Below are positions 1-8,737 of a DNA stretch of 64,000 bases, piece by piece. The number at the start of each line of letters is the position of its first letter. Position 1 is the first letter of the stretch. A model generated the notes under the pieces. The model worked only from the letters and a program-made list of their open reading frames with translations, made no database searches and was not told the DNA's origin. Source of the DNA: Sutcliffiella horikoshii DSM 8719 (GTDB lineage Bacteria > Bacillota > Bacilli > Bacillales > Bacillaceae_I); NCBI GenBank assembly GCA_001648575.1, contig LQXN01000064.1:310001-374000 (forward strand), written 5' to 3'. Both the position numbers and the translations under genes were made by a program.

Positions 1-616
1 AAGTTGTTCCCATTTCGTTTTCGTCCGTCTGGCCTTCCCATAAACCGGCACTTGGTGGCTTATTGATGATGTTGTCCGGTACCCCGAGAACTTTTGCCAT
101 TTCACGGACTTCGCCTTTGGTGAAATTCACAAGTGGAACCAAGTCCACCCCGCCATCTCCGTATTTTGTAAAATAGCCGGTATGCCATTCAGCAGCATTA
201 TCTGTTCCTACCACCAGATAACCATAGTTATTGGCTACTGCATAAAGAGTGGTCATGCGAAGGCGTGCACGCGTGTTCGCGTCACCAAGCCGGGATGTTT
301 CCTCATTCCATTCGCCTTTTTCCTTCAGTTGTTTTTCCATGGCGGAAAAAAGGACGGTATGAGTATCAGAAAGATCGATGGTCGTATGGGAAATCCCACA
401 GCTCTCGATGACTTCTAATGCATTTTCCTGGTCCTTAGGGTCGCTTTTACACGGCATAATCACACCTAAAGAGTCTTCAGGGAATGCTCTTTTGATCAAA
501 TGTGCGACAACTGCGGAATCGATTCCTCCACTAACACCGACAATTGCTCCATTCAATCCAGAATCCTTCACTTTTTCTTGAATCCATTGTACTAATTTGG
601 CAATTTTTTCTTCCAT
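1..616 (-). CDS. nadE: NH3-dependent NAD+ synthetase, 3' part cut by window edge
   Basis: Last step of NAD synthesis: ATP-dependent amidation of deamido-NAD. The visible 205 residues begin MEEKIAKLVQWIQEKV and contain the N-type ATP-pyrophosphatase P-loop SGGIDSAV near residue 28. They also contain the family stretches GTDNAAEWHTGYFTKYGDGG and PSAGLWEGQTDE. The ATG at 616 is preceded by GGAGGG about 11 bases upstream. The 3' end lies outside the window, so length and domain completeness are unknown. The gene is downstream of, and on the same strand as, the nadB-nadC-nadA-safA run, which fits a role in the same pathway. Identity is strong from motifs. Confidence 0.93.
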   Translation of the reverse strand, partial: MEEKIAKLVQWIQEKVKDSGLNGAIVGVSGGIDSAVVAHLIKRAFPEDSLGVIMPCKSDPKDQENALEVIESCGISHTTIDLSDTHTVLFSAMEKQLKEKGEWNEETSRLGDANTRARLRMTTLYAVANNYGYLVVGTDNAAEWHTGYFTKYGDGGVDLVPLVNFTKGEVREMAKVLGVPDNIINKPPSAGLWEGQTDENEMGTT

Positions 617-648
617 TACGTTATCTTCCCTCCATTTGGCATTATTGA

Positions 649-1629
649 TTATTGTATCAGATTGTTGAAATTCGTCAAAAACTGTTTACGCAGATTCCAG
701 GTAGAAATAAAAAAGGAAAGATTTGCATAACTGCTTGGCACCCCTTCTTCATCCATTGTTCCGGCAAATGAATTTCCCTCTCTTAATATGTCCATGGGGA
801 AGGAGAGAGCCATCCAACACCATGGATGCTCATTAAAGTGATCCTCCAAAAAGGAATGCTTCCCAAACTGGATTCTATCCCATTTTAAGAAAGGCAGGAT
901 CCTGCTCGCATACTGAATATAATCCCAGTCGGCAGTTCCTACTGAAAGAAGGTCATAATCAATTAAATATACTTTATCATCCGTGCTTCTAATATAATTA
1001 TGACTTGCCACATCCCCATGCAGGACAACCAGTTCGGAATCCCTATCTGTGCCAGTCAACGCATCAAGAATTTGATGACTATAGTATAGAATTTCACTAA
1101 TTTGTTCAGGATTAAACCATTTTGCCAAAAAAGGTGCATTCTGCTCAAATCTTTCAAGGCGATTTTTCCACTTTTTTATCGTTGTTTCAGAAGGAATGTT
1201 AGGGATATGGTCAGGGAAAATTTTTTTGGAATGGTGATGAAAATCATGTAAAACCATCAATCCATCCGCCCTGTCTTCTTTGTTTAAATAAGTGAACTTC
1301 CTTTTGTGAGGGAGAAAGCGTGTGAGCACCCAGTAATACCCTTGGTCGTTCATGACGTATTTACCGTCGGCGAACTTCTCATACGTAGGTCCCCTATGAA
1401 ATCCGCTTGTATGTAGAAAGCGGCTGAATTGAATGATGGACTCAATGTTCCCGTATTCATAGTAGCCTTTTATGATATAACTACCATTATCCGTTTGGAT
1501 TTTGTAGAGGTTATCTTTTATTTTACTGTAAGATAGAATGTTTAAATCTGTTTCATTGGCTAAACGGAAGAAAAGACGATTTCTGTTGAAATCGCCCCTG
1601 AAAATTGATTGATTAACTTTCATCATCAT
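649..1629 (-). CDS. CotS/YsxE-family kinase-like (aminoglycoside phosphotransferase fold) protein beside safA
   Basis: About 326 residues of the APH/choline-kinase fold found in spore-coat proteins such as CotS, CotI, YutH and YsxE. Seen directly: the Brenner-type motif LHGDVASHNYI (catalytic Asp and Asn) near residue 215 and the metal-binding motif LIDYD about 15 residues later, so the catalytic residues look intact. The start lies in three consecutive ATG codons (1629, 1626, 1623) overlapping the last codons of safA, with only a weak ribosome site, so translational coupling to safA is likely. An open frame continues upstream inside safA, but family alignment and overlap argue against it. 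Substrate unknown; a coat-related role is inferred from family and neighbour. Confidence 0.8.
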   Translation of the reverse strand: MMMKVNQSIFRGDFNRNRLFFRLANETDLNILSYSKIKDNLYKIQTDNGSYIIKGYYEYGNIESIIQFSRFLHTSGFHRGPTYEKFADGKYVMNDQGYYWVLTRFLPHKRKFTYLNKEDRADGLMVLHDFHHHSKKIFPDHIPNIPSETTIKKWKNRLERFEQNAPFLAKWFNPEQISEILYYSHQILDALTGTDRDSELVVLHGDVASHNYIRSTDDKVYLIDYDLLSVGTADWDYIQYASRILPFLKWDRIQFGKHSFLEDHFNEHPWCWMALSFPMDILREGNSFAGTMDEEGVPSSYANLSFFISTWNLRKQFLTNFNNLIQ

Positions 1630-3058
1630 ATTCCGGACCGTCAAAATCCGATCCTTCATTCCGCTCTTCATTTGCAAGCCCATAACCATAGCCTTGCGGG
1701 TTATAATATCCTGGAGGTACCATCGGGTAACCGTAAGGGGCATAGCCGTATGGAACATCGCTGCGGTAACCTTGTGGTGCCCCGCAGCCACAGTCTCCAC
1801 CGGAACTGGTCCCAACTCCCGCCACTTGCTGTTGACCACCCATTGGTCCAAAGCCTGCACCAGGGGCTACCGGTCCCATCGGATGGCACGGATAACCTCC
1901 CATTCCGCCCATTGGACCCATCGGCATTCCTTGTGGCATCATTGGTGGCATTCCCATTCCTTGCATTTGTGGCATCATTTGCGGCATCATCTGCGGCATT
2001 TCCATTCCTTGCATACCGTTTTGACCCATTTGATCTTGAACACCCATTACTGCGTTCTCCATCTCTTCATAACTCATATTGGGCATTTGACCCATTTGTT
2101 GGAGCTGTTGCATTTGCTGCATCATTTGCTGTTGCATTTGACCATAGTCCATATCAGGTGATTCATCCCCTGTGCTTTGCCCCATCACCATTGGCATGCC
2201 TTGCATTTCAGGCATCATTTGTGGCATTCCCATTCCTTGCATCCCTGGCATCATTTGTGGCATTCCCATTCCTTGCATGCCCATTCCTGGCATCATCTGA
2301 GGCATTCCCATTCCATGCATACCTGGCATCATTTGTGGCATCATCTGAGGCATTCCCATCCCAGGGGATCCCCATCCATGGTGATGGTGATGATGTTTTG
2401 GTGGACATGGTGGTGGACATAAACCGCTACCAGGCAACACTGGTGATACAGGGTAACACTCTTCCATTTGTGGAGCAGGCATTTGGACACCCATCACTTG
2501 TTCAGGACTTTCTGGACTTTCCTCTTTCGGTTTTGGTATGTTTACAGGCATGTTCACGTTTGGCATATTTATGTTCGGCATTTTCATATTAGGCATCTTA
2601 ACATTAGGCATTTTAACATTGGGCATCTTCATGTTAGGCATTTTCTCGTTTGGCATCTTAACATTGGTCGGTTGTTTCTGTGTAAAATAATTATTCACTT
2701 CCACTTCCGGGAAGTATGGTTTCAACTGTGGCATCTTTGGTGTGTATGGGGTTTTCGGCGCCTCCTTGACCGGCTGTTCTTTCACGGCTGGCTTTTGCGG
2801 CATCTCTTTATATGGATGTTGCGCTTTTGGTGCCTGTACTCCCATCACTTGTTTTGGTGCTTCTTTCTTTACACCCATCACTTGGCTCTCTTTCTTAACT
2901 GGAACTCCTGCCATTGGCACTTTTATTTTCATTCCAGGCATAATCATGTCGGGATTGCTTAATTGTGAATTCGATTTCTTTAGTTCTTCGAAATTCACAT
3001 TGTATTTCTGGGCAATCTTCCACAATGTATCCCCTTTTTGGACAATATGGATTTTCAA
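1613..3058 (-). CDS. safA: SafA, LysM spore coat morphogenetic protein
   Basis: About 481 residues. SafA directs inner-coat assembly and binds the cortex via LysM and SpoVID. The N-terminal LysM (KIHIVQKGDTLWKIAQKYNV, to about residue 48) closely resembles B. subtilis SafA. The start is a TTG at 3058 with AAGGAGGG 7-9 bases upstream; an upstream ATG frame is in the same phase but lacks homology. The rest is low complexity: a Met-Pro-Asn repeat (MPNVK/MPNMK), a run of six His, many PQMMPGM-type repeats, and a Gly/Tyr-rich tail. A short VMGV motif recurs four times. It sits downstream of the nadA terminator, as in B. subtilis (nadA-safA order). Confidence 0.93.
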   Translation of the reverse strand: MKIHIVQKGDTLWKIAQKYNVNFEELKKSNSQLSNPDMIMPGMKIKVPMAGVPVKKESQVMGVKKEAPKQVMGVQAPKAQHPYKEMPQKPAVKEQPVKEAPKTPYTPKMPQLKPYFPEVEVNNYFTQKQPTNVKMPNEKMPNMKMPNVKMPNVKMPNMKMPNINMPNVNMPVNIPKPKEESPESPEQVMGVQMPAPQMEECYPVSPVLPGSGLCPPPCPPKHHHHHHGWGSPGMGMPQMMPQMMPGMHGMGMPQMMPGMGMQGMGMPQMMPGMQGMGMPQMMPEMQGMPMVMGQSTGDESPDMDYGQMQQQMMQQMQQLQQMGQMPNMSYEEMENAVMGVQDQMGQNGMQGMEMPQMMPQMMPQMQGMGMPPMMPQGMPMGPMGGMGGYPCHPMGPVAPGAGFGPMGGQQQVAGVGTSSGGDCGCGAPQGYRSDVPYGYAPYGYPMVPPGYYNPQGYGYGLANEERNEGSDFDGPEYDDES

Positions 3059-3162
3059 GGATTTTCCCTCCTTAGCAAAGTCTCTACAGTCTATGAGTTG
3101 TGTAGGCATTTTGCCACTATTCTTCACCTCAACATATGCGTGAAAAAGGGAGTTTATGATAA

Positions 3163-3212
3163 AAAACATGGACACCGCGGGGAAAAATAATTATTTTCCC
3201 GGCGGTGCCCAT
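3163..3212 (-). terminator. Intrinsic terminator after nadA
   Basis: Long hairpin, about 22 bp per arm with a few mismatches (arms about 3169-3190 and 3191-3212; ATGGGCACCGCCGGG against its complement), followed on the minus strand by TTTTTT (3163-3168). It ends the nadBCA transcript and separates it from safA. Confidence 0.85.
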
Positions 3213-3276
3213 TTTTATTGTCACTATAATTTGAATGTCATCAGCTTAACTCCATGCCGCCTTCCTCCGTAAAGAA

Positions 3277-4380
3277 TCAAGCATGTTCGAGCATTTTGTT
3301 CAGAGCAGAGATCGCATGGTCTGCTACTTCTTTTTCTACCGTAATTCTATTAATGACCTCTTTGTTTTCTATGGATTCAAGTGCCCATAAGAGATGTGGC
3401 AGGTCGATACGGTTCATGGTGAGGCATGGGCACATATTCGGGTTAAGTGAAACTATTTCTTTGTCCGGATGTTGCTGGATGATTCTGTTGACCAGATTCA
3501 TTTCTGTACCGATAGCCCATTTGCTTCCTGCTGGAGCCCCTTCAATCGTTTCTATAATATATTTCGTACTCCCTGCAAGGTCGCTTTGCTGCACCACTTC
3601 CCACGTACATTCTGGATGGACGATTATCTTCATGTCAGGCTTTTCCGTTCTCAACTGTGCGATATTGCCGAGCGTGAATTTCTCATGGACGGAGCAATGT
3701 CCCTTCCAAAGGATGACCTTTACTTTAGCAGGATCCCCTTCATATTCCAATTCATCTGTTATCGGGTTCCATACAGCCATTTCTTCTAATCTAACTCCTA
3801 AATCGTAAGCAGTATTCCGTCCAAGATGTTGATCCGGCAGGAATAAAATCCTTTCCTTTTGGGTGAAGGCCCACTTTACCATTTTATGTGCGTTGGAAGA
3901 TGTGACTGTAGCTCCTCCTCTTTCCCCGCAAAAAGCCTTAATGGCAGCGGTGGAATTCACATAGGTAAGCGGCAGCATCGTATCACCAAAGACTTGTTCA
4001 AGCTTTGCCCAGGCACGTTCTGTCTGATGAATATCTGCCATGTCGGCCATAGAACAGCCTGCACGCATATCAGGAAGTATCACCGCTTGATCTGGATTCG
4101 ATAAGATATCCGCCGTTTCCGCCATAAAGTGTACACCACAGAAAACAATGTAGGAGGCGGTCGTTTCTGCGGCTGCCTGTGCTAATTGAAGGGAATCCCC
4201 GGTAGCATCAGCAAACTCGATCACTTCATCCTTTTGATAATGATGACCAGGAATGAAAAGGTCGGAGCCCCTTCTTTTTTTTATTTCCCTAACCTTATTC
4301 CTCATCTCATCTGTTGTCATTTCACGATATCTTTCGGGTAGCATCCCGTTGTCTTTTTTCACTAAATCTAATATATTCAC
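3277..4380 (-). CDS. nadA: Quinolinate synthase NadA
   Basis: Condenses iminoaspartate with dihydroxyacetone phosphate to quinolinate using a [4Fe-4S] cluster. 367 residues, typical of the Bacillus form. Conserved segments: [62 protein letters not shown], and [20 protein letters not shown] near the C-terminus, which include the cluster cysteines. The chosen start is the GTG at 4380 with GGGAG about 9-10 bases upstream. An ATG at 4407 lies inside nadC and lacks a better site. It begins 4 bases after the nadC stop, so it is coupled. The adjacent nadS product likely supplies its cluster sulfur. Confidence 0.96.
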   Translation of the reverse strand: MNILDLVKKDNGMLPERYREMTTDEMRNKVREIKKRRGSDLFIPGHHYQKDEVIEFADATGDSLQLAQAAAETTASYIVFCGVHFMAETADILSNPDQAVILPDMRAGCSMADMADIHQTERAWAKLEQVFGDTMLPLTYVNSTAAIKAFCGERGGATVTSSNAHKMVKWAFTQKERILFLPDQHLGRNTAYDLGVRLEEMAVWNPITDELEYEGDPAKVKVILWKGHCSVHEKFTLGNIAQLRTEKPDMKIIVHPECTWEVVQQSDLAGSTKYIIETIEGAPAGSKWAIGTEMNLVNRIIQQHPDKEIVSLNPNMCPCLTMNRIDLPHLLWALESIENKEVINRITVEKEVADHAISALNKMLEHA

Positions 4381-4384
4381 GCTG

Positions 4385-5227
4385 TTAAACTCCCTTCGTC
4401 CCAACATTAAAACTTATATCCAATGCCCGGGCAGAGTGGGTAAGGAACCCGAGGGAAATATAATCCACTCCTGTTTCCCGGTAAGAAGCGATAGTGGAAA
4501 GATCAATCCCGCCAGAGGCTTCTGTAATGATATGTTTGGGGACATGTTGGATGTAATCCCTTATTTCGGCAGGGGTACGGTTATCGAACATGATCACATC
4601 CGCTCCCGCTTCCACAGCTTCCTGTACCTGAACCAACGTTTCCGTCTCCACCTCGATTTTGATCATATGGCCGATTTTCTCTCGCACCCGTTTCACTGCT
4701 TCTGTTATGCTTCCGGCAAATTCGATGTGATTATCCTTGATCATCACCCCATCATATAATCCAAAACGGTGATTATATCCACCACCGCATGTGACAGCGT
4801 ATTTCTCAAGCATTCTCATTCCCGGTGTCGTCTTTCTTGTATCGCAGACTTTTGTATGGTCACTTCCAAGGGTCGATACAGCTTCTGCCGTCACTGTGGC
4901 GATACCACTGAGTCTCTGGATCAAATTGAGCGATACACGTTCCGCTCCAAGCAACGCCCTCATGCTTCCTTCAACCGTTCCAATGACCTCACCTTTTTGC
5001 ACTGAATCCCCATCGTTCTTATAAAGAACCACTTCAACCTCGTGATCGAGAAGAGCGAAGGCTTCCGTGATCACTTGTTTCCCGACAAATATGCCATCTT
5101 CTTTTGCTAAAAACGTCCCCTTCCCCTTCTCTTCTTCATGAAACAAAACTTCGGATGTGATATCCCGTTCTCCTATATCCTCTTTAAAAAAACCTCGCAA
5201 CATCTCTTGCAGCATGATGATATTCAT
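4385..5227 (-). CDS. nadC: Nicotinate-nucleotide pyrophosphorylase (carboxylating)
   Basis: Quinolinate phosphoribosyltransferase forming nicotinate mononucleotide. 280 residues. Motifs: [14 protein letters not shown] at the N-terminus, [54 protein letters not shown] and EASGGIDL. Start ATG 5227 has GAGGGA 6 bases upstream. Its start lies 44 bases inside the end of nadB, an unusually long overlap for this operon, indicating tight coupling. Confidence 0.97.
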   Translation of the reverse strand: MNIIMLQEMLRGFFKEDIGERDITSEVLFHEEEKGKGTFLAKEDGIFVGKQVITEAFALLDHEVEVVLYKNDGDSVQKGEVIGTVEGSMRALLGAERVSLNLIQRLSGIATVTAEAVSTLGSDHTKVCDTRKTTPGMRMLEKYAVTCGGGYNHRFGLYDGVMIKDNHIEFAGSITEAVKRVREKIGHMIKIEVETETLVQVQEAVEAGADVIMFDNRTPAEIRDYIQHVPKHIITEASGGIDLSTIASYRETGVDYISLGFLTHSARALDISFNVGTKGV

Positions 5228-6812
5228 TGAAATCCCTCTCCTTTACCCCTTTGCTCTTCTTCTCGGTATGGATAATCCTGACTTTCCTCCACGCTTCCTT
5301 GGCCACAGGATGATCAGAACGATAATGAGCCCCTCTGCTTTCCTGCCTTTGAAGTGCGGATTCAGTAATTAGATAACTTAAATGAAGCATATGGATTTTT
5401 TCTATATCCTCTATCTCAAATATCTCTGTAAAATATTGAACCGCCTGCCAATACGGCTGATAAGTAAGCAGCCAGCCCTTCAGCTCGGTTAAACCAGCCT
5501 CATGCCGGACAATGCCAGCATGCTTCATCATCATATGCTGGATATCTGATTTATCAGGAAGTGGCACAGCCCTTTTTTGCAGCAGGTCCAAATCTCTTAT
5601 AATCAACGAATTCCTGTTCCAAGGCACCTCTTTATTGGTAGGCTTTTCTTTTAACAGATGCTCGGCAAGCTTCTTGGAAAAAACGATGGTCTCCAGCAAA
5701 GAATTGCTCGCCAATCTGTTAGCACCATGTACACCATTGCAGGACGCTTCCCCGACAGAGTAAAGACCTGACAGTGTTGTTTCACCATGGATTGTCGTTT
5801 GTATGCCCCCCATATAAAAATGAGCGCCAGGTACTACCGGGATACGCTTTTTATTCAGGTCGATGCCATGGTTCCTGCAAAGCTTGGTGATGGCAGGGAA
5901 CCGTTCTTCGAATTGATCCACATCTTCAATGTTCAAATAAACCGTTTCGCCATGTTCAAGCTCATGATAAATCGCTCTTGATACTACATCCCTTGGTGCC
6001 AAATCTTTTTGAGGGTGGACCGTTTCCATGAATCGAATAGATTTACTGTTTTGAAGGATGGCTCCTTCCCCCCGCACCGCTTCTGATATCAACCCCACTG
6101 CTTTTCCTTCCACTGAAAGCATGGTTGGATGGAATTGCATAAACTCCAGATCTGTCAATGCAGCCCCTGCTTGACATGCAAGGGAAAGCGCCATGCCGGT
6201 TATACTTTCATTATTTGATGTATATGGATACAGCGCACCTGCCCCGCCGGTTGCCAACACCACATATGAAGCGAAGTAATCCGTCCTTTCACCGTTCGCA
6301 TTAGCTGTTTGGACACCCATACAATTATTGTTTTCTACCAAAAGCTTGATAACGGTTTCATGTTCTACCATAAGGACCTTATCTGAGATTGTTGATTGCA
6401 GCCACTCCATCAGTTCCTTTCCGGTCTGGTCACCGCCGGCATGCAGAATGCGCCGTTTCGAATGGGCGCCTTCCAACCCAAGCGAATAATCACCATGACC
6501 ATTTTTATCAAATTGCATACCTTTTTGAATAAGATGCCGTAATTCCGACGGCCCCATCTTCGTCAAAACCTCCACCGCATCTTCCTCATTGTGGTAACAT
6601 CCCGCCGAAAGTGTATCCTCATAATGCAATTTCCATGAATCTGTATGTTCGATGGCACAAGCAACCCCACCTTGTGCAAGAAAGGAATTATTATCGTTTT
6701 TACTCGACTTTGTGAAAATAATCACATTCATATGCTCACTTAAATAATTTGCAGTCAGCAATGCAGATAATCCGCTTCCGACTACAATGACATTTGGTCG
6801 TAAAATAGACAC
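5184..6812 (-). CDS. nadB: L-aspartate oxidase NadB
   Basis: FAD enzyme oxidising aspartate to iminoaspartate, the first step of de novo NAD synthesis. 542 residues. FAD-binding VVGSGLSALLTANYLS at the N-terminus, FLAQGGVACA, and SVGEASCNGVHGANRLASNS near residue 350. The start is GTG 6812 with a perfect AGGAGG 8 bases upstream; an earlier in-frame ATG lies inside the operator region and is not favoured. First gene of nadB-nadC-nadA, transcribed divergently from nadS across a region holding a nearly perfect palindrome that fits the NadR/NiaR operator. Confidence 0.96.
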   Translation of the reverse strand: MSILRPNVIVVGSGLSALLTANYLSEHMNVIIFTKSSKNDNNSFLAQGGVACAIEHTDSWKLHYEDTLSAGCYHNEEDAVEVLTKMGPSELRHLIQKGMQFDKNGHGDYSLGLEGAHSKRRILHAGGDQTGKELMEWLQSTISDKVLMVEHETVIKLLVENNNCMGVQTANANGERTDYFASYVVLATGGAGALYPYTSNNESITGMALSLACQAGAALTDLEFMQFHPTMLSVEGKAVGLISEAVRGEGAILQNSKSIRFMETVHPQKDLAPRDVVSRAIYHELEHGETVYLNIEDVDQFEERFPAITKLCRNHGIDLNKKRIPVVPGAHFYMGGIQTTIHGETTLSGLYSVGEASCNGVHGANRLASNSLLETIVFSKKLAEHLLKEKPTNKEVPWNRNSLIIRDLDLLQKRAVPLPDKSDIQHMMMKHAGIVRHEAGLTELKGWLLTYQPYWQAVQYFTEIFEIEDIEKIHMLHLSYLITESALQRQESRGAHYRSDHPVAKEAWRKVRIIHTEKKSKGVKERDFNEYHHAARDVARFF

Positions 6813-6830
6813 AAAAAAAACCTCCTGTGT

Positions 6831-6854
6831 ATATAAGTGTCTTGACACCTATAT
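6831..6854. promoter_or_regulatory. Putative NadR/NiaR operator in the nadB-nadS divergent region
   Basis: A 24-base near-perfect inverted repeat with core GTGTCTTGACAC (6837-6848) and outer ATATA/TATAT arms. It overlaps the -35 box of the nadS promoter and lies just downstream of the candidate nadB -10. NadR (NiaR) of Bacillus represses nadBCA and nadS with nicotinic acid as co-repressor. Its gene is in this cluster, so this is the natural site. Confidence 0.75.
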
Positions 6855-6871
6855 TTACATATTTTTATACT
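6842..6871 (+). promoter_or_regulatory. Sigma-A promoter for nadS-nadR
   Basis: TTGACA (6842-6847), 18-base spacer, TATACT (6866-6871), about 80 bases before the nadS start. The -35 is buried in the palindromic operator, so repressor binding should block it. Confidence 0.75.
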
Positions 6872-6879
6872 GATGACAA
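6851..6879 (-). promoter_or_regulatory. Possible sigma-A promoter for nadBCA
   Basis: On the minus strand TTGTCA (6874-6879), 17-base spacer, AAATAT (6851-6856), with the operator directly downstream. The -10 is weak, so this is tentative. Confidence 0.4.
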
Positions 6880-6953
6880 GAGATTTTTTTTAAGACACGA
6901 AGATTGCTAGATTTACCGGTTTGGCACACTTCGATTGAGAAGGAGTTTTATTG

Positions 6954-8096
6954 ATGATCTATTTGGATAATGCCGCTACTACACCAATGAGCAAAGAAGC
7001 CTTAGAGGCTTACCAGCAGGTTGCTCGCCATTACTATGGGAACAGCAGCAGCTTGCATGATTACGGCTCTGCCTCTGCAAACCTTCTTCAGACATGCAGA
7101 AGCGAGCTGTCGAGGATGATTTCCGGAAAAGCAGAGGGAATCTATTTTACAAGCGGCGGAAGTGAATCTAACTACCTCGCCATCCGCTCTCTCTTAAAAG
7201 GAAATGAGCAAAAAGGGAAACACATCATCACCACCCAAACCGAGCATGCTTCCATTCACACTCTATGTAAGACACTCGAAAAAGAAGGCTATGAAGTGAC
7301 ATGGCTTCCAGTGGATTCAAACGGCATCATCGCCATATCTCAGCTAAAAGCGGCGCTACGGGAGGATACATGCCTTGTCACCATCCATCATGCAAATTCG
7401 GAAACCGGTATCTTGCAACCGCTTGAAGCAATTGGTTCGCTGTTAAAGGAGAAAAACATCCTATTTCATAGCGATTGTGTGCAGACATTTGGTAAAATAC
7501 GAATAGATGTTGAAAAACTTCATCTGACAAGCCTGTCCATCTCCGCCCATAAGATTTATGGACCAAAAGGAGTTGGGGCATTATATATTGACCCAAAAGT
7601 ATCATGGAAATCACCTTACCAAGGGGCAACGCATGAAAGCGGGATGCGCCCGGGAACCGTGGATGTCCCAGGTGTCGCCTCCTTCGTCACAGCCGCCCAG
7701 GTACTTGAGCCATTGATGCAGGATAGAAGAGAAAAATATGAGATGCTGCGGATTTTCTTTTTAAAACAGATTCATAAAGCATGGCTTCCGATATCTATAG
7801 AAGGCGAAAACCTTAAAGGGCTTCCGCATATACTTGGCCTGAGGGTTGCCGGGGTGGAAGGTCAGCATGTGATGCTCGAATGCAACAGGAAAGGCATCGC
7901 CATTTCAACCGGAAGCGCATGCCAGGTTGGATCCCAATCCCCCTCCCGCACCATGCTGGCCACAGGGAAAACTGCTGATCAAGCCCATGAGTTCATTCGC
8001 ATCTCATTTGGAATACACACTACAATCAAAGATTTAGAGGTAACTCTACAAGCTTTAAAGGAAATTATTGAAGAACGGATGAAAAGGAGCGGCTAA
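6954..8096 (+). CDS. nadS: Cysteine desulfurase NadS (NifS-like)
   Basis: PLP enzyme of the NifS/IscS class; in Bacillus this clustered paralogue serves Fe-S maturation of NadA. 380 residues. IYLDNAATTP at the N-terminus, TEHASIH, SAHKIYGPKG containing the PLP lysine, GTVDVPG, and the active Cys in STGSACQVGSQSPS near residue 322. ATG 6954 follows AAGGAG by 8 bases; a TTG codon just before it is less well spaced. Divergent from nadBCA and followed directly by nadR. Confidence 0.94.
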   Translation: MIYLDNAATTPMSKEALEAYQQVARHYYGNSSSLHDYGSASANLLQTCRSELSRMISGKAEGIYFTSGGSESNYLAIRSLLKGNEQKGKHIITTQTEHASIHTLCKTLEKEGYEVTWLPVDSNGIIAISQLKAALREDTCLVTIHHANSETGILQPLEAIGSLLKEKNILFHSDCVQTFGKIRIDVEKLHLTSLSISAHKIYGPKGVGALYIDPKVSWKSPYQGATHESGMRPGTVDVPGVASFVTAAQVLEPLMQDRREKYEMLRIFFLKQIHKAWLPISIEGENLKGLPHILGLRVAGVEGQHVMLECNRKGIAISTGSACQVGSQSPSRTMLATGKTADQAHEFIRISFGIHTTIKDLEVTLQALKEIIEERMKRSG

Positions 8097-8099
8097 TTG

Positions 8100-8636
8100 A
8101 TGACCCAAGAAAAGAAAGTACTAGGGGAAGAACGTAGAAGCCTGTTGCTGCATTGGCTGCAGACAGAAAACAAGCCGCTGACTGGCGGAGAGCTGGCCGG
8201 ACGGACCAATGTAAGCAGACAGGTGATCGTCCAGGACATCTCGCTACTAAAAGCTAAAAACGAACCAATCCTTGCTACAAGCCAAGGCTATGTCTATATG
8301 AAACCATATGGTGAGCAGGTGAAAAAGGAACGCATCATCGTCTCCTTCCATGAACCTCAACAGACCAAAGAGGAACTCTATATCCTCGTCGATCACGGCG
8401 TAACCGTGAAAGATGTCCGGATCGAGCATCCGGTCTATGGCGACTTAAATGCATCTGTGATGGTTTCCAGCCGCGCAGAGGTCGATGCATTCATCCGAAA
8501 AATAAAGCAAACCAACGCATCCTACCTTTCACAACTGACGGACGGAACCCACCTCCACACAATCGAGGCAGATTCCGAAGAGAAGTTAGATGCCGCATGT
8601 GCAGCATTGAAGGATGCGGGGATGATTGTGGAGTGA
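8100..8636 (+). CDS. nadR: NAD biosynthesis repressor NadR/NiaR (YrxA)
   Basis: About 178 residues. N-terminal winged helix (residues about 10-65; GGELAGRTNVSRQVIVQDIS) and C-terminal 3H domain carrying conserved histidines in LVDHGVTV, IEHPVYGDL and LTDGTHLHTIE. The protein represses NAD genes when nicotinic acid binds the 3H domain. ATG 8100 is taken as start; the TTG at 8097 immediately after the nadS stop is equally placed to the AAGGAG at 8084-8089. Co-transcribed with nadS. Confidence 0.93.
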   Translation: MTQEKKVLGEERRSLLLHWLQTENKPLTGGELAGRTNVSRQVIVQDISLLKAKNEPILATSQGYVYMKPYGEQVKKERIIVSFHEPQQTKEELYILVDHGVTVKDVRIEHPVYGDLNASVMVSSRAEVDAFIRKIKQTNASYLSQLTDGTHLHTIEADSEEKLDAACAALKDAGMIVE

Positions 8637-8688
8637 TGTAAGGGGATATCGTGACTTGGAGAGAATCGGTGGGGATATAATCCCCTGC

Positions 8689-8732
8689 AAAAAAGCCTGT
8701 TTAGAGTGCACACATCTGCATCCTAAACAGGC
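8689..8732 (-). terminator. Terminator after pheA (convergent with nadR)
   Basis: 10-bp stem GCCTGTTTAG (8695-8704) with CTAAACAGGC (8723-8732), followed on the minus strand by TTTTTT (8689-8694). It lies between the convergent nadR and pheA genes; the plus-strand side has only a loose T-run. Confidence 0.85.
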
Positions 8733-8737
8733 TCTTC

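Noticed and set aside
649-1860. Longer 403-codon frame for the kinase-like gene starting inside safA
   Set aside because: The first 77 codons lie in the safA coding frame region, show no family similarity and have no ribosome site; the three ATG codons at 1623-1629 fit better.
1609-2962. Long open frames on the plus strand opposite safA (His/Trp/Phe-rich)
   Set aside because: They are shadows of the Met/Pro/Gly repeats of SafA; composition is implausible and no ribosome sites exist.
3065-3130. Possible sigma-E promoter of safA (CATAGACT)
   Set aside because: The -10 is only a partial match and the candidate -35 is 12 bases away instead of 13-15; not strong enough to list.
8671-8685. Short hairpin GGGGATATAATCCCC after nadR
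   Set aside because: Followed by A-rich rather than T-rich DNA on the plus strand, so not a convincing nadR terminator; possibly chance.
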